Assembly (NCBI GenBank): GCA_000149265.1
Contig: CH002714.1
Coordinates: forward strand, 1,992 to 65,991
DNA: 64,000 nucleotides
Source of the DNA: Ciona savignyi
Taxonomy: Eukaryota > Chordata > Ascidiacea > Phlebobranchia > Cionidae
Direction of reading: 5' to 3'
Within the stretch, counting starts at the first letter, position 1, and each line of letters begins with the position of its first letter. The notes below the pieces were generated by a model. It saw only the letters and a program-made list of their open reading frames with translations, searched no databases and was not told the origin of the DNA. Positions 11,935-22,366 of the stretch are shown here, piece by piece. Both the position numbers and the translations under genes were made by a program.

Positions 11935-14174
11935 ACTGCAAATTTTCTAGTTGCTGTACAGTATGGTATATTTAAAAGGATAAGCCTTAGGAGCAGCAAG
12001 CAGAGAAATAAGACTTCTGTACAGTAAATGTGACAAATTTAGAGCTCTTTGTATTTATAAAAATAACAACCAAAAGCATAGCTTAAATAAGACTCAATTT
12101 GCTTAGCCCTTTCAATACATTACTTCAAAATTAAAGTTTTTATTTGGTTTGTTTTTTCTATCAGCAACATATGTGATCAAATCAAATAAAAACATTTAAA
12201 TGAGGCAGTTTTGTTGTTTGAATGTTTTCACTGAGTTCAAACTTCTGTAAGCCACAATTTTCTTGCAAAACTTTTAATTTGATTTATTTTAGTAAAATTC
12301 ACTTTCTATTCACAAATTATGATTTTCGATATCTACTAGCCGTAGCCGATCTAGTCTTCTCATAACAGTTAGTATAGAGGTACCAGAATAACTTTTACAC
12401 AATATTACCATATCAGTATTTTTCTACATAAAAGTAATGTAACATTCATACAATTCGTGAAATAACGACTGTACACGACGATATAATTCCTGAAATTGTA
12501 ATTTACACGACGATAAGGACTTTCAGCATTTCAGCTCCTAAATTGCAAATTGCTTACATGCTTCCTGTAAACATAGAAATAGTATACTACGAACTGAAAT
12601 TGACTAATTTAGATAAAAATTTGCAAAAATCTCCGTGACAAACCTGCAAAAAAAATCTCATGATTTCGAAACTGGGCCAGGCAAAAAAGTCTATACGATT
12701 AACTTAGCCGAAAGGTTGCGGGTTCGAAACTGGTTGCTATTGCTAGCAAGACACTCAGCGGACACTGCCCGTACCCAGTGAATTAAAGGGTTCTACCAAC
12801 TATAAGCAACGTCTTAATCATACACTATACCATTGCCTGGTAACCCGTCGGTGGGCACACGCTGTCTGATTGCCCGTGTGTTAACGCCCCTTTCGTTTTC
12901 CAACTCATAGGGATAAACATGCATATCCTATTTTATCCTACATCATATAATTGTATAATAAAAGCAGCTTGCGTGGCAGGTTAAATCACTGTACACAGAA
13001 CATACCTAATCGGTCAGACCATAGATCAGGGGTCAACAACCTTTCAAAAGTAGTGTGCCAATTTACGAAAAAATCATAGCCCAAAGTTTTAAACACGCGG
13101 CGAATATTAAAAATAAAATCTGCAAAAGAACTCGTGTGAGAAATCCAACTCCCACAATCTTCACTTTGCCAGTTTGTTATTAAAAAATAAATATCCCAGG
13201 TGGACAAAATAATTGCAACCTGTAACCATCAGTTGAATCCCTTGGAGGAGAAACTTACTTGGTTGCGGACAGATCCTCGGTTAAAATAATTTCCAAATTC
13301 TAAAAATGTTTATTGGTGTTTACACGATCCAAACAAACATATAAGAATATGCCAACATGGTGAAAGTCAAGAATGGAGGCGGCACTTTAAATCTCTATAC
13401 TTTGAAAGTTGTTTATCCTATTGAGCTATTGAATGACGCCTAGTAATATGATATGTCGTTAACCTTATTCTTTAATGTTTTTAATACTAACTAAAAAATG
13501 ACGGGATTTCTCTACGATGGTTTATTGTGCGTCCGGCTTCAGTATGGTGGTTCAAGCAGGGGTCACAATACACCCTTTTTACACAAGTGGCGATAAAAAT
13601 TACGAAATCACGGTTCAGTTTATTTTTTTGTATGTGTGCTTTTTAAAGTAAACTTCTGGAATTAAAGCGTTTTATATTTGGTTCGTATGCCCATTGTCAT
13701 ATGTAACTGCTATTAAACCTGTTCTAAATATGACAACTGAACTGGATCCAACACCTTAATCGTTCGGAACTTGTCGCTATATCAATACCCGAACATGTTA
13801 TTTTTCCTTGAGCAAAGGCATTTAGCGAAATTTTCCCGAATCAAGTGGTTTAATGTTAAGTAGGACAAAAAAAATAAGGTAATAAAACAATAGCAATGTA
13901 GGCCTATAAACAAACATGCCATTGTTTCAAACAGTGGTCATGTTTGCGAAGCTGTACGTGAACAGAGTAAATTACATTAACGTTGGGCTATAATTATACA
14001 CAACAAACAGTCAACGCATTTTATCCAACTAAGCAAACTGCAACGTGTGCCATTATGAATTTGGATAACGGTTAGGCATATCGAACGAATCATCGTGGAT
14101 TTTAGTATACTTTGAGATTGAGTTAATAATCAAGTATTATTAAGACTTAATTCATACTTTAACAGGGGTAGCAT
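11935..14174. other. Intergenic region between divergent DDX19 and ACP5 genes
   Basis: This 2.2-kb region must contain both promoters. A degenerate SINE lies at about 12700-12940. At 13028 the sequence caggggtcaacaaccttt resembles a hAT-type terminal repeat, but no partner end was found. I recognised no further gene or RNA. Confidence 0.5.
12700..12940 (+). repeat. Degenerate tRNA-derived SINE
   Basis: The copy has the B-box-like ggttgcgggttcgaaactgg, then the family's internal landmarks: gggttctacca, ggtaacccgtcggtgggc, gattgcccgtgtgttaac and the tail ggataaacatgcatatccta. The 5' A-box end is eroded. The landmarks match the better preserved copies at 58980 and 63713. Confidence 0.8.
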
Positions 14175-17100
14175 ATGTTGCCGAACTTAAGTATGCAGTA
14201 TTTTATTGCATTAACCCTCGTACTGGCAGTTGCAACAGCGGATGAATTTATTCCAAGCGCTGATGAAACGACCACTACCAACATCAAAGGTTTGACACTA
14301 ACATAGGTTATAACACGTTTGCATTTTACAACCTATGGTAAAACTTCTGCATTGTAATAATTCTAAGCAAAAATAGTTAAAATTGTATTGCAGTTGCATT
14401 GAATCAAGAATCGATGCATTTTATGGTGGCGGGAGACTTTGGTGGTTGGCCGCCTCCTTTTTATACAACCCCAACCCAGTTGGCTGTTGCTGGGGTCATG
14501 AGCGACGTGGCTTCAAAACTTAAACCCAACTTTGTACTGGCTTTGGGAGATAACTTCTATTTTCTCGGAGTCACAGATACAGGCGACGAACGATTTAACG
14601 TAAGCGTTAATTTGTTGTTTACCCAGCTATTATGTATTGTCCGGCCGGTTAGATCATACCATAACAATGTTAGCTATAGCAATCTGTTTTAACCAGCTTA
14701 AGTTTCGAACCCATTATACGCTCGTCGCCAAGCCCATTTTTTTACATAAATCGGCCGCGTTAAATATTCGACCACATGACCAGGTTATAACACGGTGTCG
14801 TCCTTTGACAAAACAAGCATCACCTGAACCTTGTACTAAAACTAAACCACCGGATTAATTGGTTGTACTAACACTAAAGATAAAAATGTAATATACAGTA
14901 AAAGCTTCGGTAACCCTATACAGTGAGCGAAATAATCTGCATACTTGCGTATTTTCACTTTGGTTGATACAACATAAATACACACAGCTTATCGAAATAA
15001 CAGTATAAAGGTGGTAGTATTAAAACCAACCTCTCGCTGGCCGGGTTTGTCACAAGGCATGCGGCCGTCCCCAGAACCGAGTGGTATAATGAGTTAACAA
15101 AAACTGTACCAATATATTCATATTATTCAATATCCCCCGAGAGTGGGCACAAGATAACCAGGTTATAACAAATAATTTCCATGTTATTGGAACTGTTGCC
15201 TTCAAAAACAGGAAGTAACAAAAAAACGTATATATATTCTATGATCTGCAACCTGTGCGGACTAACATGTAATCTTTAACATCAAACGTAGGGAAAATCT
15301 ATTAAAATATATGTTTGGTATGTCATTAGCAATGTTTAAAGGAATATAAAAAATCCTTTGTATACCACTTCCAATGCGTGTAAACTGCCAAACATTTCAG
15401 AAAACGTTTGAACACGTATACACGTCACCCTATTTGAACGTACCGTGGTACCCTACCATGGGTAACCACGACTGGCATGGCAACGCTCACGCTCAGCTGG
15501 ACTATTCTCACGTATCCAAAAGATGGTAAGATCTATGTTGTTTCTTGTCAATATTAACCCTATGTCCTTGTCAATCATTTTAATGTTTGTGCTTAAAGCT
15601 GTTGGAGTCGCACGAACATCCTGACTTAAAAACTGTGATGCACTAATGACTAACAAACACGACTAAAATAGAATATAGGATATTTTATGTTTATGTCGTG
15701 CGAGGGAAAGCGCAGGGAACGATTGTCACACGGGCTTTCGTAAGCTATTTCCGTGTACAAGGTCGTTTTTTTTAACTATTTGGTATATTATTAATAAGTT
15801 TCTACTGTTTAAATTTAACCCATCTTATTCCACAACCGCATATTGTTCTTTGCTTAAGCACAATGTCGAAAGCCAGAGGCTGGTTTTCAGAACAACAGCC
15901 ATTCTCATTTTTTATCCCCGGTCTTATTCGAATAGGACTTACCCGTGGTACTACTATACCCTTGACTACACTCTAAGTCTCTCCTCAACAACAATACGTA
16001 CTGTGATGATCGATACAACTATTCAATGCGGGATCGACTCAAAGGGTACGCCAATCAACGACACCGTGGCTGAAGAACAGTGGACATGGATTGAGCAACA
16101 GCTACAGAATGGACAAAGGTTAATAAGAAACTTCATTCCAGATTGCACCATATTATCTTGTTTCTACCGGTTGGCAAACCTGTATACACAGTACCAACCG
16201 CTGTTGCAACCCAATATATATATGGTGCAGTCAATCTCGGTTATGGTATATATTACAAATTATACTATTGGTTACTTCGACCGACTTGTGTCCAAATCAT
16301 CATGTGAAACCGGTTTAGGATAGAAACGCGTCATAGTAAACATCTTTAAGGTATTGAGGTTTGAGAATACACGTGATTGGCTTGTTACTAAGTCAGTTTT
16401 TAAAGTTTTAATGGCATAATACATATGAATAAACTGTTCTTATACTATGTGGCCACATAGTAGATAACAGCTAACCTTTTTTCGCTACGGTCAGCTTCGA
16501 CTATCTGCTCGTGGTTGGCCATTTTCCTGTTCTCGCATCTGGCAACACCGGTCCAACCAATCCTTGTTTATTCAACCGTTTAAAGCCACTGCTTAATCAA
16601 TACAAAGTGTCTGCTTATCTGGCTGGCCATGAACATAACTTACAGGTAGGTGAATATAATTAATGTATAGATGTTCAATTATTATACACGATATTCTCAG
16701 TTCCGGACTTTTGTAGTAATAAAAACACTATTATAAGNNNNNNNNNNNNNNNNNNNNNNNNNNNNNNNNNNNNNNNNNNNNNNNNNNNNNNNNNNNNNNN
16801 NNNNNNNNNNNNNNNNNNNNNNNNNNNNNNNNNNNNNGATTTTACATGGGTAAAATTGACTTTATACGTATAAAATTGAGCTTATAATTATAAATGTTAC
16901 AATTTTATAAGTATCGTACGATGTTGTAGCACTTGCAAGATGCGACTGAAGTCAGTGATGTGCAATACTTCGTGGTTGGATGCAGCAATTTCGTGTCCCC
17001 ACGGTTCGTGAACGCCGACGCAGCTGAATTCACTACCAATTTTGCGTAGGTTTTTTATTATATGGTTGTTTTTTTTAGAAGATTGTATAATAGTCGTGTT

Positions 17101-17397
17101 CTACACTACAATATCACTACTAAAAACATAGTACGTATCTTTCAACTATACTGCGTAAACCATGCCTTGTCTAAAAGTAGTTTTGGCAGAAACCATTTTT
17201 CAGAAACCATATATTTGGCAGAAACCATTTTTAAATCTGTTTTTTTTGTTGGTTCAAGTTGGGCAGAAATGGAGGATCTTGCTGGTTGCTTTGGTCGTGT
17301 TGAAGTATCTGCGACTTCAATGAAAATGGTATTCATTCAAGCACGTGACGGCTCTGAAATCTATAGCTACGACGTATTACCACGAAACACCCAATAA
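14175..17397 (+). CDS. ACP5: Tartrate-resistant (purple) acid phosphatase, secreted, ACP5-like
   Basis: This encodes a binuclear metallophosphatase. Exons are 14175-14289, 14394-14599, 15401-15525, 15936-16118, 16495-16645, 16930-17045 and 17259-17397, summing to 1035 nt and 344 residues (human ACP5 is 325). Residues 1-22 form a hydrophobic signal peptide (FIALTLVLAVATA). Metal-ligand motifs are all present: GDFGG (D53), GDNFYF (D91, Y94), GNHD (N129), GHFP (H219) and GHEHN (H255, H257). The usual GDWGG tryptophan is phenylalanine here. The start of exon 4 was chosen because the acceptor gaatag|G restores SKRW-TYPWYYYTLDY, matching the family's SKRW-NFPSPFYRLHF, whereas earlier AGs give stops. 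A 100-N gap lies inside intron 5 and does not touch coding sequence. The role would be lysosomal or secreted phosphatase activity. The exact paralogue is uncertain. Confidence 0.9.
14705..14790 (-). repeat. tRNA-Ser-like relic in ACP5 intron 2
   Basis: On the minus strand, gtcatgtggtcgaatattta resembles the 5' end and A box of a serine tRNA (GTGGCCGAATGGTTAA), followed about 60 bases later by a B-box-like gggttcgaaac. Stems are not well paired, so it is probably a pseudogene or SINE head, not a working tRNA. A related relic is at 59455-59560. Confidence 0.4.
16738..16837. other. Assembly gap (100 N)
   Basis: Exactly 100 Ns lie within ACP5 intron 5. The round number indicates a placeholder, so the true distance is unknown. 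Confidence 0.99.
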
Positions 17398-17901
17398 CAA
17401 CGCTTTTAAAGGATAATGCAAAACGTAGTTTGAAACTTAATTTTGTGAATTTTTTAATACTGGTGGAAAAGTGTATATCTGAATAATCAAGGTTGTATAT
17501 TGGGGACAAGATGTTGTCTTTAAATGTTGATCTGTGTTAAGTACTTAGTTTCCTTGGCTTGCAGGTAATAACAGCCATGTAGAGCGATCTTGGTATTAAC
17601 TTGTTATCACGATGTTTTTAAAACTAGCTTTGCTGTGGCGGAAACTACAGTGCGTTCTCTTATCAACCTAATAATTTTAAAACCTCACATTTCAGGGAGC
17701 GGTATAAAAACATAACACACCCTGTATTTGCAATAGGTATTTACTTATAGAAAATTGAGTGGCGAAACTACGAGACATGTGATAATATTTATAAACAAAA
17801 GATAAAAAAAATAAAACTCATTTCACTTAACACTCACGATAACAATAACACTCCCGATATTAGAGAAGTAATTGGGCTGCGTGCTTGAGATAATTATGAT
17901 G

Positions 17902-18008
17902 TCGTAGCGAAAAGATTTTAACAGGCACGAATTTACTAAACACTTAGCACGAATTTATTAAGCAATACAAACTTTAATTAATATCTTTTTATGACTTTTT
18001 CGCTACGA
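17902..18008. repeat. Foldback element with 12-bp perfect arms
   Basis: The sequence tcgtagcgaaaa at 17902-17913 is the exact reverse complement of ttttcgctacga at 17997-18008, with 83 bp between. The spacer contains a repeated gcacgaattta(c/t)taa. It may be a MITE fragment. No target duplication was identified. Confidence 0.6.
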
Positions 18009-18023
18009 TAGGATACGAGGTTT

Positions 18024-18172
18024 GTGTCTTACTGCGTGCGTAGGCATTGTTTATTTATATATAAGTTTGTGCATAAATCGCTAACTATTTGACCACACAA
18101 CTGTTCACTGCAGCGCTACTTTTTGTAAGAACTTTCCACAATGCGGTGTTGCCTACGCACGCAGTTAGACGC
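18024..18172. repeat. Foldback element with about 23-bp arms
   Basis: The sequence actgcgtgcgtaggca at 18031-18046 is perfectly complementary to tgcctacgcacgcagt at 18150-18165. Pairing extends outward to about 23 bp with two mismatches. The spacer is about 103 bp and AT-rich. It is consistent with a short non-autonomous transposon or a stable hairpin. Confidence 0.65.
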
Positions 18173-18750
18173 ATACCTACGTCGAATAATACAGATAAGT
18201 ATTTGGATTAACAGCGCACATTAATGAATCTGTAATAATAAAACAGATGGAAAAATTATTTCATCAAAATAAAATCACCAATTCACCAGTCATAACTCAA
18301 ATTATTATTTACAACATGCGCCTTTAAATAACAACCAGCAAACTACTGCTTTACACCCAGCACGATAGCAATTGATAAACGCTTTTTATCGTACATGTGT
18401 ATCAGGCCCATTGTAGATAGCATGGAGTAATGATGTAAACGGCATAATGTAATACTACCAAACCGTATTATTAATTTTACACAATATAAGGAGTATAAAT
18501 GGAAAACAAAGTTGATGTCATGCATTGATAGAATAGCACGAGCTTTTCTGTGATTCTTAAAAAAAAATCAAGAAAATTTGTCGATTAGGTTATGTCCCAT
18601 GGTGGATGAATTAATTTACTTATTACGACAATGTTCACAATATAATGAAAATTAAAGATACACTTTCACTAAAAATTGCAAGGATAGATCGAGATAATTT
18701 CATATTTTTTTTGCTTTCATCAAATAGCAGTTTTTCCTTATACGGTATAT

Positions 18751-21700
18751 CTATCGACAGTCTTCTGCTCGTCTGTATTTCGAGCAAGGTTGAGTACAAA
18801 TCGACCACATTTTCTCGATTCCGGTTTCAACAAATTTGGAATAAATGATGGGGTTAAGAGCGCTGTTTATTGGAAGTAACACTCCAGCACTGACAGCATA
18901 CACAATCTTGTTCAGGTCAACGCCGGCTAAACTGATGAAGCTCATGATACAGATCGGTACCCAGCAAAGAAAATCGGTTAGAACAAGCCTAGCAATCCGA
19001 TTTTGCATGTTTCTACTATTATCTGTACTCTTTGATTTCATTTGTGTACCTTTCTTATATATGAAAACATAGCTGACCAATATGTAGAAAAAGAGCGAAA
19101 TGTTAACGCAGATTACAAAAGTGGTATACTCCCAAGCGTCTTCACCACTGTGGACAAACAGCCTCGGCATGCAGACACTTGTGTCTCCAAAGTAACCAAT
19201 TTCTCCTTGGATTTGATAAACTTCAAACGCTGTAGAAATCGTTTTTCGAACGTCAATCCAATTAACAAATGTTTTGTTTGTTATTCTCGATGCCAAAGTT
19301 ATCAAACTCGATTTAGAGACAATTCTTTGCTTAAGGAAATTGTTTGGGTACCATAGGCCTGATACAAAGTATCCTGATTGGAAGTTTAGCATTGGCATGA
19401 TAGATATGCTTATGGCCCCCACCCACGCCAATGTTGTAGGTAAAGCAATTACAGCAACTTTCATGTTTCTCAGTTTAATGGGACACACAACCCCCATAAT
19501 ACGAAAAGTTGTCATAATAGCCATGATGAATACAGAGGCTTGAGAAGAAAGCAACACAAATACGCCAAGAATGTTGCAAAATTGACTGCTTCTCCACTCA
19601 AGGTCATAATAGCAATATCTTCCCGAAAATTCAACTCCTTTTATTCCCGTTGCTATTAAGTAAATTCCCATTAAGAGGTCTGCTATAGACAAGTTAATAA
19701 TGAACCAATCGTTGGATTTTTGAACTTTATTCTTATGCTGTTTGGTAGCAAATTTCCTGGAAGTATAGCATAGAACCAGAAGGTTCCCAAAAATCGCAGC
19801 AAATCCCATTATCCAGAAAAATGCACGTAAAAATGGGTTTCCAATCATTTCAAATTGTGATGAAAAGATGGACGACTTGTTACTGTTAACCGGACATTCA
19901 TCACTCCCATCAGTACAATCTTTAATTCCATTCTCGACCAGTTTGAGGTCAACCGAAAGCGGCATTTTGTTGACGCAGTAGAACCTTCGTGATGCACACA
20001 ATGCAAATGTTTCGTCCGAAGCATCGTCACAATCAACTATTCCATCACAAGTTCTGGATTGTTCTATACTTACTGAGCGTCCTTGTCTGCAATAATGCCG
20101 GTTTGTGCAGTTTATTTCGTCAAAACCATATGGACATACCGGCATGTTTTCATGATTTGGTTTTTGGGTTAGTTCTTCAACAAAGGCTAACATTTCGGTA
20201 ATGTTGTCCCGTGTTTCGTCTAGGTCCTCGGCAGTTATGTTAATATCCAGATTTGGCATGTAAATATAAGCCTGAGAAGGAACTCCATCGCAAAAAGAAA
20301 TCGAATACACTGAATTCGGTTTTTGGAACCAGCATCCTGTTACTTCACATATTGAAGGCCTATTCTCACAATTGCATTCGTCTTCCATATTGGGACAGTC
20401 AATGGCTCCATCACACTCAAAACCGTGAAAATCTGCCCCAGAACATAGTATAGATTTTTGGTATTGAATGTGCCTGTACGCATAAGTGCTGTAATTTTGA
20501 ACACAATCATCATAGACAATTGGGTATGTATCATATTCAACACAGCCTAAGTCTGTTGAGCAGTAGATTTGGCCGTTTGGGCACAGTTCGTGTCTATACG
20601 CTGAAACCGCATTACATACTGTTTGATTTTCACAAAGACATTCATCAGACATATCGTAACAATCAATAAAGCCGTCACAAACTTGATTTGTAGAAATTAA
20701 TAGGCTGCCATCCAAACAGCGAAAACATTTTAGATTCCCTTCGACAAAGCATAAATCCGAACCGTCTGAGCAATTTATATCCGAGTCATATAAATTAGAT
20801 TGTGGTAAATACAATACGTCGCTCCAACATGCGTAAGAAGCTTTAGGTTTGCATCGAAATCCAATATTACTTCCTTTTGTGTTGTAATCAGCAAAACATT
20901 TTCTATCGAAATTGCAAACGACATAAGGTTTACGGATCTTTTCGTTTTCGCACGTAATTAATGAGTCAAAGTCAAAGATTGATTCAATACAGTAATCGGG
21001 AGTGTACACTGTATCGGATACAACACATCTCCATTCCGTAGTAATGTCACTTACATTAAGCTGGTTTATAATGTCAACTGGCCAGCACTTGGAGGTAGAA
21101 TTTGTTTTGCTGAAAAAAGTTAAAGTTTCGTTTTTTAAAAATTCACTTTCGCATTGAAAAAGTCTATACCCGCAACCGTTTATTTCACCAACGAAATTAC
21201 TTCTGCAAATTTCGTCCATGCCACCTTCGCAGTCGGAATGCGAGTCAAGTACATTATATTCAGATATACACTGAACGGTGTCGTCAGAACACTTATCGTG
21301 TTTAAATATACACCCGCATTTCAAGTTCCCAGGATGGCAGTCTGTACAATTCCTTTCGTCACTACCTAAAGGACAACCGGAATAACCATTGCAAAGTTCC
21401 TCCTCCGGAACACATTTATTCGACCCAGTACAGTTGTCATAGCGACCTGCACACGCACAAGTGAAGTAGTCAGGCGGACAAGTACAGTTTTCTTCGTTTT
21501 GTAAGAACCTATTGCAATATTCGATGTCGTCATCCCCACCTAAAAAATATAAGTATAAAAGCACAATTCATCATTAAACACAAACATTAATAAAATAATC
21601 AACTACTTAGAGCCTGAAATAAAAGGATTTATAGTCTGGGTAATTGTAAAAGAATGGCTAATTGGTTTGTAAATTCCTAGCAACATTTAACGTGAAATTC

Positions 21701-22366
21701 CCTATGACCAGCAAAGTGCTAACAACTCATATTTCTAACATCGCCGCCCGGCAATTTAAGAACTATCGATGAAGAATCAATATTACAAATTCATACGTCA
21801 TAAAACCCATTCGGAAACGAGAATATTTCCTAATAAATTTTATGATAGATTACAATCTCGAGGAAATATAAATATATATTATATATTTATATATTTATAA
21901 AATGTCCATTAAGATTAAATCTAACATAATCATTAGGTTCAATCAATTTCCTGAGGGTATTGCTATCCAAGGCTTATCTGACATTCCGCGTTTTAAGTAG
22001 TTTGGCGCACTCAAAAAAGCAGCAGTAAAAATTTTACATGGCGTTTCGGGTTCATTCTCTGGTTAAGCTGTACGTCTGAACCGCATAGTTTAATTGTTGT
22101 GAGAGCCTGCTTTCAGTCAGAAGGCCGTGGATCTACACTGTTTTTTTATTCACTGGAATAACATGAATATTCTATTTTAGGTGTATGTCCAAATATAACA
22201 AAATCTGTTAAACTCAGCTATATATTAAACTCCGAAACAATAATGCTACATTTCTGTTTAGAATAACGTCAGGATTAATGTAATATCCTAACTATATGTA
22301 CTTACTATGAGATGTAATTGCACCTTGTAGCACCAGACTTAATGTTAATATCAATAGAAACAACAT
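18751..22366 (-). CDS. Class A GPCR with LDL-A ectodomain (RXFP/GRL101-like), no leucine-rich repeats seen
   Basis: Two exons: 22366-22306 encodes a signal peptide (MLFLLILTLSLVLQGAITSH), and 21539-18751 holds all the rest, giving about 949 residues. The donor a|gtaagt and acceptor tttttag|gt give matching phase 1. The ectodomain (about 20-570) is cysteine-rich with six or more LDL-A or LDL-A-like modules: GCPLGSDERNC, SDCEGGMDE, INCSDGSDLC, IDCYDMSDEC, IDCPNMEDEC, VDCDDASDE and KDCTDGSDEC. It has many N-glycosylation sequons. The seven-helix part follows: FFWIMGFAAIFGNLLVLCY, then NLSIADLLMGIYLIATGIKG, and SALNPIIYSKF with NPxxY. The DRY position reads TFRIMGV. Helix sequences resemble the LGR/RXFP group, but no LRR block lies between LDL-A modules and helices. 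Ligand and coupling are unknown. Confidence 0.88.

Larger units (their letters stand above)
17398..18750. other. Intergenic space between convergent ACP5 and the LDL-A receptor
   Basis: No coding sequence was recognised. An AATAAA-containing run near 17810 could serve ACP5 as a distal polyadenylation signal. Two inverted repeats are present (annotated separately at 17902-18008 and 18024-18172). Confidence 0.5.

Noticed and set aside
13020..13210. hAT transposon beginning at caggggtcaacaaccttt
   Set aside because: It resembles a hAT end, but no inverted partner or target duplication could be found nearby, so it is at best a solitary relic.
18070..18125. Third tRNA-Ser-like relic
   Set aside because: Only a weak A-box-like stretch is visible and no B box. 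It overlaps the inverted repeat, so the match is not convincing.
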